DNA of 23,085 nt. Source: DATLFI01 sp035524895. Lineage in GTDB: Bacteria; Acidobacteriota; Thermoanaerobaculia; Multivoradales; Multivoraceae. The stretch's first letter is position 1. Each line of letters begins with the position of its first letter. A program made the position numbers and the translations under genes. The stretch lies in the NCBI GenBank assembly GCA_035524895.1, contig DATLFI010000271.1, forward strand, positions 1 to 23,085. Direction: 5' to 3'. The notes beneath the pieces are model-generated. The model did no database searches and had not been told where the DNA came from. It saw nothing but the letters and a program-made list of their open reading frames with translations. This document shows positions 1 through 7,652 of this stretch, piece after piece.

Positions 1-197
1 GTGGGGCGCGGGGGTTTCGAGACCCCGACTGCGTTGGGCCTCCTGCACGATGTCACCGCATCGCGTTCGTCGGCCACGCCTTGCCAGCGGCCGCAGATCC
101 CCGCGCGCAGCCTCACGCGGGTTTCACCACGGGCTGCTAGAGGCAGCTGCCCGGGAGATTGGCGCCTCCCGCCGTACGCGGCGAGGCGTGGAGCGGA

Positions 198-214
198 GGG
201 TCGGTAGCCGACCC
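198..214. terminator. Short GC hairpin upstream of the nucleoside transporter
   Basis: The sequence shows a perfect 7-bp stem (GGGTCGG / CCGACCC) with a 3-nt TAG loop, followed by only two T residues. It lies in the non-coding first 269 bases. It could end transcription of a gene to the left of the window, but without a T-tract this is weak. I see no convincing coding sequence or RNA gene in the rest of 1-269. Confidence 0.25.
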
Positions 215-232
215 TTGGGCCGCCGGCGACAC

Positions 233-241
233 TGTTAGGCT
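233..241 (+). promoter_or_regulatory. Candidate extended -10 promoter element for the nucleoside transporter
   Basis: TGTTAGGCT reads as an extended -10 (TG-N-TAGGCT), 28 bases before the ATG at 270. A poor -35-like TTGGGC lies at 215-220 with a spacer of only 15, so the extended -10 would have to carry recognition. The same TGYTANGMT pattern precedes several other genes in this window, which is the main reason for listing it. Confidence 0.3.
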
Positions 242-269
242 GCGTCGACTCCTGGCTCCCTCTCCCTCG

Positions 270-1469
270 ATGATCGCCCTGCTCGGCATGCTCGTGATCT
301 TGGGGATCGCCTGGGCGATCTCCGTCGATCGGCGGCGCATTCCCTGGCGCATCGTGCTCATCGGCACGGCGCTGCAGCTCGTCTTCGCGGTGCTGATCCT
401 GAAGACGCCCTGGGGGCGCGCGTTCTTCACCGCCTCCAGCGACGTGGCCACGGCGTTCCTGGACTTCGCCGATGCCGGCTCGCGCTTCATCTTTGGCGAG
501 AACTTCACCGAGCACTACTTCGCCTTCAAGGTGCTGCCGACCATCATCTTCTTCTCGAGCTTCATCGCGCTGCTGTACTACTGGGGCGTGCTGCAGCTCG
601 TGGTCAAGGCGTTCGCGAAGGTGATGATGAAGCTGCTGGGCACATCCGGCGCAGAGTCCCTGTCGGCGTCCGCGAACATCTTCGTCGGCCAGACCGAGGC
701 GCCGCTCCTCATCCGGCCTTACGTCGCCATGATGACCCGCTCCGAGCTGATGGCGGTGATGACGGGCGGCTTCGCGACCATCGCCGGCGGCGTGCTCGCG
801 GCGTACGTCGGCATGGGTGTGCCGGCGGGGCATCTGATCGCGGCCAGCGTGATGTCGGCGCCCGCGGCCCTGGTGATGGCGAAGATCGTGGTGCCCGAGC
901 GGGAGGAGAGCAAGACCGCGGGCGAGGTCAAGATGGCGATCGACCTGCCGTACGTCAACGCCATCGATGCGGCGGCCCAGGGGGCCGCCGATGGGCTCAA
1001 GCTGGCGCTCAACGTCGGCGCGATGCTGCTCGCCTTCCTCGGCCTGATCGCGGTCTTCAACGCGGTCCTCGGGCCTCTCGGCGGGCTCTTCGGCTTCCCC
1101 GAGCTGAACCTGGAGTGGATTCTCGGGATGGTGTTCCGCCCTCTCGCCTGGCTGATGGGCGTGCCGTGGGCGGAAGCCAACGTCGTGGGCAGCTTGCTCG
1201 GCATCAAGACGGTGGCGAACGAGTTCGTCGCCTATGCGCGGATGCAGGAGCTGGTGGAGGAGGGCGCGCTCTCCGAGCAGGCGCAGGTCATCGCCACGTA
1301 CGCGCTGTGCGGCTTCGCGAACTTCTCTTCGATCGCGATCCAGATCGGCGGCATCGGCAGCATCGCACCCGAGCGCAAGGCCGACCTCGCGCGTCTGGGG
1401 ATGCGCGCGATGATCGCGGGGACGCTCGCCTGTTTCCAGACCGCGACCATCGCGGGGCTGCTGACCTGA
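270..1469 (+). CDS. nupC: Concentrative nucleoside transporter (CNT/NupC family)
   Basis: A 399-residue inner-membrane protein that should import nucleosides with a cation gradient. The sequence shows family signatures: NIFVGQTEAP around residues 136-145 (the GQTE substrate-site loop), VANEFVAY around 316-322, and CGFANFSSIAIQIGG from 347, all typical CNT nucleoside and cation-site motifs. Hydrophobic segments run through the whole length, including one at the N terminus, and the length matches bacterial NupC. I chose the ATG at 270 because translation from there starts directly with the first membrane helix; the frame stays open upstream to 159 but that extension is Arg/Gly/Pro-rich and unlike the family. 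No clear Shine-Dalgarno precedes it. The next gene starts 10 bases after its stop, so the two are probably co-transcribed. The nucleoside preference cannot be read from the sequence. Confidence 0.93.
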   Translation: MIALLGMLVILGIAWAISVDRRRIPWRIVLIGTALQLVFAVLILKTPWGRAFFTASSDVATAFLDFADAGSRFIFGENFTEHYFAFKVLPTIIFFSSFIALLYYWGVLQLVVKAFAKVMMKLLGTSGAESLSASANIFVGQTEAPLLIRPYVAMMTRSELMAVMTGGFATIAGGVLAAYVGMGVPAGHLIAASVMSAPAALVMAKIVVPEREESKTAGEVKMAIDLPYVNAIDAAAQGAADGLKLALNVGAMLLAFLGLIAVFNAVLGPLGGLFGFPELNLEWILGMVFRPLAWLMGVPWAEANVVGSLLGIKTVANEFVAYARMQELVEEGALSEQAQVIATYALCGFANFSSIAIQIGGIGSIAPERKADLARLGMRAMIAGTLACFQTATIAGLLT

Positions 1470-1479
1470 GGTCGCTCAG

Positions 1480-2727
1480 GTGACGACCGAAGCAACAACT
1501 TCCCCCGCCGTCACCTACCGCGCCCTAGTCGAGCAGGTCGAGCAGGTCGCCCGCACCATCGAGATCGCCGAGGTCGCCGAGGACGACGCGCCCACGGTGC
1601 AGAAGCTCGTCGCCTCGGTCACCCGAGCCCTCGGACACGTGCTCGGCCTCTCCGGCGGGCGCATCTACATTCGCCAAAGCCCGCACTACCGTCTGTGGAC
1701 GACCTTCGGCTCCGCGCGCGCCGCCGCGCGCGGGATTCGCGTGCCCGAGTCGTACCCGCCGATCGGTCAGGTCCTGCGACTGGGTGCGGTGTTCATGGAG
1801 GCGGAACATCCCGATCTCGACCGCGATCTGGAAGCTCAGCTCGGCGCCGGTGCCTTCGCGGTGATCGAGGTCGGCGACGGCGAGTACCTGGTCGCCTTCG
1901 ACGTCACCGACGAGAGCACGGCGGATCAAGCGCTGTTCGCGCTCAGCCTGTTGCGCAATGCCATCAACCAGCGCATTCGACGCGAGAGGATCGAAGAGGT
2001 GCTGCGCGAAGCGCGTCGGATCCAGGGGTCGCTGTTCCCGGCGCAGAGCCCGCCGTTCGGCCGCTTCGAGATCGCGGGGCGCAGCGTGCCGCTCGAAACC
2101 GTGGGCGGCGATTTCTTCGACTACATCCCGGTCAGCGACAAGATCCTCGGCCTCGCCATCGCCGACGTCTCGGGTCACGGCCTGCCGGCGGCGCTGCAGG
2201 TTCGCGACGTCTACATCGGCCTGCGCATGGGCATGGCGCGGGACTTCAAGATGGTGCGCACGGTGGAGCGGCTCAACCAGATCATCCACCAGAGCGCGGT
2301 CTCGCCGCGCTTCGTGTCGATGTTCTATGGCGAGCTGGAGACCGACGGCTCGTTCCTCTACGTCAACGCCGGGCACCCGCCGCCGTTCCACCTGGCGGTC
2401 GACGACACCGTGCGAGACCTCGAAGAGGGCGGTCCCCTGCTCGGACCGCTGCCGCGCGCCACGTACCACCGCGGCTACGTGCGGCTGGTGCCGGGCGACG
2501 TGCTGGTGTTCCATACCGACGGCATCACCGACGCGGTGCGCGGCGGCGGGCGCGGCTTCGAGGGAGAGCCCTATGGCCGGGAACGACTGGTCGCGGCCAC
2601 TCGGCGCCACCGGCACCTCGGCGCAGCCGAGCTGCTGCGAGCGCTCTTCGAAGATCTCGAGGAGTTCGGAGGCCGCGAGGCGAACGACGACCGGACGCTG
2701 GTGGTGGTGAAGCTGGCGGAGGGGTAG
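1480..2727 (+). CDS. PP2C-type (SpoIIE/RsbU) serine phosphatase
   Basis: A 415-residue, probably cytoplasmic, serine phosphatase of the SpoIIE/RsbU type. In partner-switching systems these dephosphorylate a STAS anti-anti-sigma protein. Residues about 1-175 form a GAF-like sensory region of uncertain ligand. A charged helix (about 168-195, with REARRIQGSLFP) connects to the catalytic domain. The metal-binding PP2C motifs are all visible: VGGDFFDY (D211), ADVSGHG (D229), HTDGITDA (D347) and NDDRTLVVVK (D403/D404). It is therefore predicted to be active. The start is GTG, 10 bases after the transporter stop, with GAGG about 8 bases upstream. A plausible substrate is the STAS protein at 7302-7652, whose kinase partner is beside it; the phosphatase is about 5 kb away, so this pairing is inference. 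Confidence 0.9.
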   Translation: MTTEATTSPAVTYRALVEQVEQVARTIEIAEVAEDDAPTVQKLVASVTRALGHVLGLSGGRIYIRQSPHYRLWTTFGSARAAARGIRVPESYPPIGQVLRLGAVFMEAEHPDLDRDLEAQLGAGAFAVIEVGDGEYLVAFDVTDESTADQALFALSLLRNAINQRIRRERIEEVLREARRIQGSLFPAQSPPFGRFEIAGRSVPLETVGGDFFDYIPVSDKILGLAIADVSGHGLPAALQVRDVYIGLRMGMARDFKMVRTVERLNQIIHQSAVSPRFVSMFYGELETDGSFLYVNAGHPPPFHLAVDDTVRDLEEGGPLLGPLPRATYHRGYVRLVPGDVLVFHTDGITDAVRGGGRGFEGEPYGRERLVAATRRHRHLGAAELLRALFEDLEEFGGREANDDRTLVVVKLAEG

Positions 2728-2745
2728 CGCAGTCGGCGCTCTACC
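2723..2745. terminator. Hairpin between convergent genes
   Basis: A stem AGCGC / GCGCT with an AGTCG loop sits exactly between the convergent stop codons, extendable by GGT/ACC with a two-base bulge. A pyrimidine-rich CTCTTTCT follows on the plus strand inside the opposing gene. It could serve as a shared terminator in a gap of only 13 bases; the T-run is imperfect. Confidence 0.3.
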
Positions 2746-3901
2746 GTCCCGGCTCTTTCTCCCCGACACCGACGTACCCCGCCGCTACCAGGCGGTGGAA
2801 CAGGATCAGGCCCTCCAGCCGGTCGAGCGGGCTGACCTTGAGCAGGCCTTCCACCGTAGTGCGACCGTCGATGCGGGAGAGGATGAAGCCCTCCTCGGGA
2901 CTGAGGGGCAGGCTGGTCAGGTCTTCGAGCGGCGTCAGCAAGATGGGTATGTAGCGTTGCTTGACGCCGTCGGCCTCTAGGAGCTCGCGGATCTCCGCCT
3001 CGGTGCGCGCGATCGCCTCCTTGAGAGGTCTGGAGTCGGGGTCGAGGCTTCGCGCGGCGCGCAGGTGACGCACGGCCTCGCGAAACTCGCGCTCCGCGAC
3101 GAGGTCGGTGGCGCGCTGGAGCATGCCGTCCGTGGTGAGCTCCAGGCTCGTCGGAACCGGAGCAGCGATCGCCGACTCCGCGACGTCGGCCTGTGGAGCC
3201 AGTCTGGGACGCACGGCCTTGATCCGGCCGGCCTCGAAGAAGGGCAGCAGCACGCGGCAGACCTGGAACTCGCTCGAGTGGGTCTCGACGCAAATCTCTT
3301 GGAGGGTGCTCTGGTCGTCGACCAGCTCGACGATCCGGCGAGCGGCCGCGTCCAGGTCGGAGCTCTCGAGCGTGCCGAAATGGACCAACACGCACCGGTT
3401 GTCCGGGATCAGCTTGCGGATCCTCACCCAGTCGTCGACTCGCTTGAGGCCGTTGAGGATCACGTGGGTGACGTCGAGAGCGAGAGGAATCAGGCCGCGG
3501 GCGATGCGCTCCTCGTCTACGAAGCGAAACTCGCCCTCACGCCAGCAGAAGATGTCGTAGATGCTCTCGCCCGTCTGATGCATCAGCAGCCCTCTCAGGT
3601 CGTCTTCGCCGAGAGCGCCGATCGACACCAGGATCTTGCCCAGCAGGACCCCGGTCTCCTCTTGGAGCTCCATCGCCTTGGTCAGCTCCAGCTCGTTGAT
3701 GAAGCCGCGGCTGACCAAGAAGTGGCCGAGCTGCTCCGTGGGGTTGGTGGAGGACGAGGCGACGATCCGGCCCGATTCGAAGAAGACTTTCTTCTGAACC
3801 TTGCCGTTGTCGACGATGAGCGTGCCGGTCTTCTTGCCGTGCGAGAGCCACTGCATGAGCTCGGCGAGCTCCATGGTCTTGAGGTTGCCGGATACGCTCA
3901 T
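2741..3901 (-). CDS. DUF4388 domain protein with C-terminal helical region
   Basis: A 386-residue soluble protein. The N-terminal ~100 residues match the DUF4388 pattern: a G-L/F-opening, LAELMQWL, KTGTLIV, a VFFESGRIVAS strand, and an EQLGHFLVSRG segment. DUF4388 occurs in PatA-like regulators and gliding/signalling proteins of Myxococcota, Acidobacteriota and Cyanobacteria; its exact biochemical role is not established. Residues about 110-145 (GESIYDIFCWREGEFRF) continue the domain. A helical, TPR-like stretch lies around 255-300 (ATDLVAEREFREAVRHLRAARSLDP), and the tail (about 320-380) resembles a small winged-helix-like module found in related proteins (SRIDGRTTVEGLL). No signal peptide or membrane segment is seen. 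It is the last gene of the minus-strand group after dcd, 114 bases away, so it may have its own promoter. A second DUF4388 gene lies at 14367. Confidence 0.82.
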   Translation of the reverse strand: MSVSGNLKTMELAELMQWLSHGKKTGTLIVDNGKVQKKVFFESGRIVASSSTNPTEQLGHFLVSRGFINELELTKAMELQEETGVLLGKILVSIGALGEDDLRGLLMHQTGESIYDIFCWREGEFRFVDEERIARGLIPLALDVTHVILNGLKRVDDWVRIRKLIPDNRCVLVHFGTLESSDLDAAARRIVELVDDQSTLQEICVETHSSEFQVCRVLLPFFEAGRIKAVRPRLAPQADVAESAIAAPVPTSLELTTDGMLQRATDLVAEREFREAVRHLRAARSLDPDSRPLKEAIARTEAEIRELLEADGVKQRYIPILLTPLEDLTSLPLSPEEGFILSRIDGRTTVEGLLKVSPLDRLEGLILFHRLVAAGYVGVGEKEPGR

Positions 3902-3906
3902 CGACG

Positions 3907-3921
3907 GCTGTCTATCACAGC
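3907..3921. repeat. Inverted repeat just upstream of the DUF4388 gene
   Basis: GCTGT-N5-ACAGC is a perfect 5-bp inverted repeat beginning 6 bases upstream of the ATG at 3901 (minus strand). It overlaps the AT-richer stretch where a promoter would be expected. It may be an operator or a small leader hairpin that occupies the ribosome site; at this length chance is also possible. Confidence 0.25.
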
Positions 3922-4015
3922 ATTAACGACCGGTTTTTGCTCCGCCTTGGAGGGCCGCGGACCCTCGACGTGAGCTTCGAAACGTGGGTTCTGGTCGGAG
4001 TACCGCGGGCCGTCG

Positions 4016-4510
4016 TCAGCGATCGCGACGTGCCCGGGTCGTGCCCCGCTGGCCTTGGTAGTGCGAGGAGGAGCCCGGCTCGCCGTAAGCGATCGAGGGG
4101 GGCGCTTCCATGGCGACGAAGATGAGCTGAGCGATCCGGCGGCCGGCCTCGAGCACGAAGGGCACGGGTCCGAGGTTCTGGAGCTCGAGGGTGATGTTCC
4201 CTTCGAACCCCGGATCGCACCAGCCGGCAAGGGAGTGGTTGATCCACAGACGCCCGAGCGTCGACTTGAGCTTCAGGTCGCAGGCGACGTCACGGGGGAT
4301 GCGCACGTACTCGAGCGTGCTAGCCAGCACGACCTCCCCGGGAAACAGTTTGATCTGCGGCGCCGTGAGCTCCTCCGGATCGCGAGTGGGACAGATCCAG
4401 TGCGTCGACACCCGCACGTCGTAGCTGGCCGCGTTGACCTGCTCCGGCGCGAAGGGCTCGACGCCTCCGGCCTCGGCCCAGGCTTTGATCCACGAATCGG
4501 GCTTGATCAC
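4016..4510 (-). CDS. dcd: dCTP deaminase
   Basis: A 164-residue enzyme expected to deaminate dCTP to dUTP, feeding dTMP synthesis; Dcd works as a homotrimer. Family motifs are intact: VNAASYDVRV (residues 25-34), KSTLGR (82-87, with the substrate-contacting Ser and Arg), the DPGFEGNITLEL segment with catalytic Glu109, and a C-terminal HYQGQRG lid motif. It is somewhat shorter than the E. coli enzyme (193 residues) but comparable to compact versions, and the C-terminal motif shows it is complete. A bifunctional dCTP deaminase/dUTPase cannot be excluded from sequence alone. It lies between glpX (115 bases upstream) and the DUF4388 gene on the same strand; no functional link among these is obvious. 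Confidence 0.92.
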   Translation of the reverse strand: MIKPDSWIKAWAEAGGVEPFAPEQVNAASYDVRVSTHWICPTRDPEELTAPQIKLFPGEVVLASTLEYVRIPRDVACDLKLKSTLGRLWINHSLAGWCDPGFEGNITLELQNLGPVPFVLEAGRRIAQLIFVAMEAPPSIAYGEPGSSSHYQGQRGTTRARRDR

Positions 4511-4625
4511 CGGCGGCCCCTCCCGTCGTATCGCGGCCGGGGTGGGGCGCGGCGTGGCAGCGTTGGTGCGGCGTACCGGAGAGGCGGAGAGCAGCCCGTT
4601 CGCACGATGCGCCTCACCGCTGCGG

Positions 4626-5615
4626 CTACCGGAACACCACCGGCGTGCCGGTGTCGTCGCGATGGATGGTGTCGACGAAGCGAATGATCCGTCGCGACAA
4701 CGACATGAAGAGCGTGGACGTTCGGCTGCCTCCGCCGAAGAAGCGCACGCCGCGCAACAGCTCGCCGCTCGTCACGCCGGTCGCGCTGAACAGGATCTGC
4801 TCGCCGGGAGCGAGGTCCTCGGTGGAGTAGATCTGCCCGGTGTCAGCGATGCCGAGATGGGCGAGGCGGGCCTTTTGGTCCTCGCCGATCGGCGTCAGCC
4901 GGGCCTGGATCTCACCTCCCAGGCAGCGCATGGCGGCGGCTACGAGGACACCCTCCGGCGCGCCGCCGATGCCTATGGCGGCGTGCACGCCGGTGCCCCG
5001 CACCGCCGCGGCGATTCCCGCGGAGAGGTCGCAGTCGCCGATCAGGCGGATGCGCGCACCGGCGGTGCGGATGTCGGCGATGAGCTGCTGGTGGCGTTCG
5101 CGGTCCAGTACCACGACGGTGAGCTCCTCGACGTCGCGCTCGAAGGCGCGGGCGATGTTGCGCAGGTTCTCGGCCACGGGTGCGTCGATGTGGACCGTGC
5201 CGCGCGCCGTCGGTCCGACCACGATCTTCTCCATATAGATGTCGGGTGCGTGGAGCAGTCCGCCGGCCTCGGCCGCTGCGAGCACCGCGATCGCGTCGGG
5301 GGCGCCCGTCGCACAGGAATTGGTGCCTTCGAGCGGATCGACGGCGATGTCGACCCGCGGTACGCCTTCGTGCCCCTGCCCCTTGAGCGCACCCAGCTCT
5401 TCGCCGATGTAGAGCATGGGCGCGTGGTCACGCTCCCCTTCGCCGATCACGATCCGGCCCCATACCTCGAGCTGGTCCAACTCGCGTCGCATGGACTCCA
5501 CCGCTACCTGATCGGAGCGGTGCCGGTCGCCAAATCCCATGGTGTGGGCGGCCGCGATCGCGGCGCATTCGGTGACTCGGATGAAGTCCTGTTCGAGGAG
5601 CTGGTCGATCGACAT
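4626..5615 (-). CDS. glpX: Class II fructose-1,6-bisphosphatase (GlpX type)
   Basis: A 329-residue cytosolic enzyme predicted to hydrolyse fructose-1,6-bisphosphate to fructose-6-phosphate in gluconeogenesis (some family members also act on sedoheptulose-1,7-bisphosphate). The metal and phosphate motifs are clear: IGEGERDHAPMLYIGEELG at residues 57-75, DIAVDPLEGTN at 89-99, and GIGGAPEGVLVAAAMRCLGG in the second half. Length agrees with GlpX (about 320-335 residues). The start ATG at 5615 has an AAGGA-type ribosome site about 9 bases upstream. A possible extended -10 lies 190 bases upstream (see 5808-5816), which would give a long leader. It is divergent from the CPBP protease gene. Confidence 0.95.
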   Translation of the reverse strand: MSIDQLLEQDFIRVTECAAIAAAHTMGFGDRHRSDQVAVESMRRELDQLEVWGRIVIGEGERDHAPMLYIGEELGALKGQGHEGVPRVDIAVDPLEGTNSCATGAPDAIAVLAAAEAGGLLHAPDIYMEKIVVGPTARGTVHIDAPVAENLRNIARAFERDVEELTVVVLDRERHQQLIADIRTAGARIRLIGDCDLSAGIAAAVRGTGVHAAIGIGGAPEGVLVAAAMRCLGGEIQARLTPIGEDQKARLAHLGIADTGQIYSTEDLAPGEQILFSATGVTSGELLRGVRFFGGGSRTSTLFMSLSRRIIRFVDTIHRDDTGTPVVFR

Positions 5616-5807
5616 CGAATGAGTCCTTCCTGCACCCTTCGGCGGTCGCCGTGGGATCGGACGCGCTGAGGCGGACCGCGCCGCCGACGCCGGCGGCCGG
5701 CAGGTCAGGGGAACGGATCGGGGGGTCAGTCGTGGGCGCTGGCCCCCTCGTCCAGCGATGCGAGGGGCTCGGACTCTCCCGCGGCGGAGCCAACCAAGTA
5801 CCAGGTC

Positions 5808-5816
5808 ATCGTAACA
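5808..5816 (-). promoter_or_regulatory. Candidate extended -10 element for glpX
   Basis: On the minus strand TGTTACGAT matches TG-N-TACGAT, the same form as elements in front of four other genes here. No -35 hexamer is evident at the usual spacing. Transcription from it would leave a leader of about 185 bases before the glpX ATG. It overlaps the ATG of a 27-codon open frame (5726-5809, minus), so if this is a promoter that frame is not translated from the same transcript. Confidence 0.3.
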
Positions 5817-5868
5817 CCAGCCGTTCTCCGCGGCCGCCGTCGGCGCGACGCGCGCGGCGGAGTCTGGC

Positions 5869-5874
5869 TACCAT
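5869..5874 (+). promoter_or_regulatory. Candidate -10 hexamer for a leaderless CPBP transcript
   Basis: TACCAT ends 7 bases before the GTG at 5882. Transcription would start at or next to the start codon, giving a leaderless message, which would explain why no Shine-Dalgarno is visible at normal spacing. No good -35 is seen, so support is thin. Confidence 0.25.
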
Positions 5875-5881
5875 TTCCGGC

Positions 5882-6736
5882 GTGGATCAGGTCCGCCTCC
5901 TGGCGCCCTTGACGGTTGCCGTGCTCACCGCGCTCGCGTTCGACCGCGCGATCGCACGTCGTGGGCTGCAGCCGCCCGGGCTTGCCGTGGGCGGCGTCAC
6001 CGGTTGGCGCGCCCGGCGCTTCGCCGCCACCTGGGTGTTGTCGTTTGCCTTCTACCTGGTGGTTTACCTGCCGCTCGCCACCTTCGGTAGAGAGGTCGAG
6101 CTGGATCCGGCACGGCTGTCGAGCTGGCAGCTGTTCTTGGGTCATGGAGTGCTCCTTGGCACCCTGGTGGTTTGGTGTGCCGCGGGGTTCGCGGGCGTCC
6201 CGCAGGTGCCTGCCCGGCGTCAAGCGGCGGTCTGGGTGCGTCAGATCGGCTTGGTCGCTTCGCGGCCTGGGGTGGAGATCATGATCGGTCTCGGCACGGG
6301 CGTGGTTGCCTGGGCGGTGGTGCTCGGCACGATGCTGCTGCTGACGGCGGTACTCGCGGTGCTGGGAGCCTCCGAGCTCTTGCCGCAGCGGATGCCGGCG
6401 ATGGTGGCGGCGCTCGGGGCTCTGCCGGTCTGGCTGAGGCTCGCGATCAGCCTCTCGGCGGGCGTGGCCGAAGAGGTCTTCTTTCGAGGCTTCCTGCAGC
6501 CGCGAGCCGGCGTGCTCGCTTCGACTGCGCTCTTCGTGGCAGCGCACCTGGGGTACCAGCAGCCATGGATGCTCGTCGGGGTGACTCTGCTGTCGCTGTT
6601 CTTCGCCGCGCTGGCGAGGTGGCGTCAGTCCGTGTGGGCGGCCGTGACGGCACATGCCGTCTTCGACGCGATCCAGCTGCTGTGGCTCGTGCCCCTGGCC
6701 CTCGATGCTTCCGGCACCCCGGGCAGCCCGTGGTGA
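5882..6736 (+). CDS. CPBP family intramembrane metalloprotease (Abi/Rce1-like)
   Basis: A 284-residue multi-pass membrane protein. The CPBP (Rce1/Abi) active-site motifs are present: EEVFFRG with Glu197, Glu198 and Arg202, a histidine in the next helix (AAHLGYQQ, His222), and HAVFDAIQ with His258 and Asp262. Several hydrophobic segments precede and surround these. Family members cleave membrane-embedded or prenylated substrates in eukaryotes and are linked to bacteriocin self-immunity or membrane signalling in bacteria; the substrate here is unknown. I chose the GTG at 5882 because the sequence upstream in this frame (to 5651) is low-complexity and runs across the intergenic region shared with glpX. 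An ATG-initiated alternative is not available near the first helix. Confidence 0.88.
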   Translation: MDQVRLLAPLTVAVLTALAFDRAIARRGLQPPGLAVGGVTGWRARRFAATWVLSFAFYLVVYLPLATFGREVELDPARLSSWQLFLGHGVLLGTLVVWCAAGFAGVPQVPARRQAAVWVRQIGLVASRPGVEIMIGLGTGVVAWAVVLGTMLLLTAVLAVLGASELLPQRMPAMVAALGALPVWLRLAISLSAGVAEEVFFRGFLQPRAGVLASTALFVAAHLGYQQPWMLVGVTLLSLFFAALARWRQSVWAAVTAHAVFDAIQLLWLVPLALDASGTPGSPW

Positions 6737-6816
6737 GACCGGGTGGAGCTGCGCGCGGGGCAGGCTGAACCCAAGCGTCGCGAGGGACATTGACGCCGTT
6801 CGCAAGGCTCGGTCTC

Positions 6817-6825
6817 TGCTATGCT
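6817..6825 (+). promoter_or_regulatory. Candidate extended -10 element for the rsbW-rsbV pair
   Basis: CTGCTATGCT contains an extended -10 (TG-C-TATGCT, hexamer about 6820-6825). A start point near 6832 would leave only about 9 bases before the ATG at 6841, so the message would be nearly leaderless. A TTGACG occurs at 6790-6795 but its spacing of 24 is too long for a normal sigma-70 promoter. Confidence 0.35.
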
Positions 6826-6840
6826 TCCTCGGTCTTGGCC

Positions 6841-7305
6841 ATGGCCAACCGGCACTCTGAGGTCTTGCTGTCGATCGGCAGCGAGTTCGAGAATATCGAG
6901 CTGATCCAGGCCGTGCTCGACGAGTCCTTGCAACGCTTGGCATTCGACGAGGACGCGCGGTACTGGATCGGCATCGCCGTGCGTGAGGCTGTGGCCAATG
7001 CGATCAAGCACGGCAACCGCCAGGATCCCGAGAAGCAGGTCGAGGTCGAGCTCTTCGTCGAGTCAGACGAGGTCGTCATTCGGGTCTGTGACGAGGGCCA
7101 GGGATTCGACCCCGACTGCGTCGCGAACCCTCTGGACCCAGAAAACCTGCTCAAGCCCGACGGTCGCGGCATTTTCTACATGAATCGCTTCATGGACGCC
7201 ATCGAGTACGACTTCGGAGCACAAGGCGGGACCGTCGTGACCCTGCGCAAGCGCCTCGGCGCGTCCAGCGTAGACTCCCGGCGCGGAGAGGAGGAAAGAG
7301 GATGA
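6841..7305 (+). CDS. RsbW/SpoIIAB-like serine kinase (anti-sigma factor family)
   Basis: A 154-residue GHKL-type (HATPase_c_2) protein. In partner switching such kinases bind and inhibit a sigma factor or other target and phosphorylate a STAS antagonist. The ATP-site boxes are visible: N box REAVANAIKHGN (Glu49, Asn53), G1 box DEGQGFDPD, and G2 box GRGIFYMNR. The ATG at 6841 is preferred over the TTG at 6790 because the domain begins right after it; no good ribosome site is seen. Its stop overlaps the next gene's start (ATGA), so the kinase and STAS proteins are translationally coupled, as in rsbV-rsbW and spoIIAA-spoIIAB loci but in kinase-first order. No sigma factor gene follows, so its target is elsewhere. 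Confidence 0.9.
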   Translation: MANRHSEVLLSIGSEFENIELIQAVLDESLQRLAFDEDARYWIGIAVREAVANAIKHGNRQDPEKQVEVELFVESDEVVIRVCDEGQGFDPDCVANPLDPENLLKPDGRGIFYMNRFMDAIEYDFGAQGGTVVTLRKRLGASSVDSRRGEEERG

Positions 7306-7652
7306 AGGTGACGGTGCGAGAGCGGGAAGGGGTGACGCTGTTGGACCTCGAGGGCAAGATAACCATCGGGGTCGGAGACGTGGCGATGCGGGAGGCGGTG
7401 CACTCCGCGCTCGATCGCGGATCTCGCAACCTGCTGATCAACATGGCCAAGGTGTCGACCATCGATTCCTCCGGCATCGGAGAGTTGGTGGCCGCCTACA
7501 CCACGGTCTCGAACCGCGGCGGCCGGCTGAGGCTGTTCGGCATTCCACCCAAGGTCAACGACATTCTGCAAATCACGCAGCTCATCACCGTCCTCGACAT
7601 CCTGGAGGACGAGGAGGAGGGCATCGCCTCGTTCCGCTCCGGAAGCGCCTGA
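7302..7652 (+). CDS. STAS-domain anti-anti-sigma factor (RsbV/SpoIIAA-like)
   Basis: A 116-residue single STAS domain. The conserved phosphorylation loop reads STIDSSGIGEL, with Ser56/Ser57 in the place of the serine phosphorylated in RsbV and SpoIIAA. Unphosphorylated protein would sequester the kinase encoded just upstream; a PP2C phosphatase such as the one at 1480-2727 would reactivate it. The start ATG at 7302 overlaps the kinase stop by four bases and has a very strong purine-rich ribosome site (GGAGAGGAGG). The C terminus ends in an acidic DEEEG stretch. A coiled-coil EnvC-like frame follows immediately and is already open through this gene's 3' end. Confidence 0.93.
   Translation: MKVTVREREGVTLLDLEGKITIGVGDVAMREAVHSALDRGSRNLLINMAKVSTIDSSGIGELVAAYTTVSNRGGRLRLFGIPPKVNDILQITQLITVLDILEDEEEGIASFRSGSA

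Noticed and set aside
1..60. Possible tRNA 3' end (GGGGTTTCGAGACCCC resembles a T-arm)
   Set aside because: The loop would have six rather than seven bases and no acceptor stem or CCA follows. It is more likely a chance palindrome.
6790..6840. TTG at 6790 as the start of the RsbW-like kinase
   Set aside because: It would add 17 residues not found in the family and would run through the likely -10 element; ATG 6841 fits the domain start.
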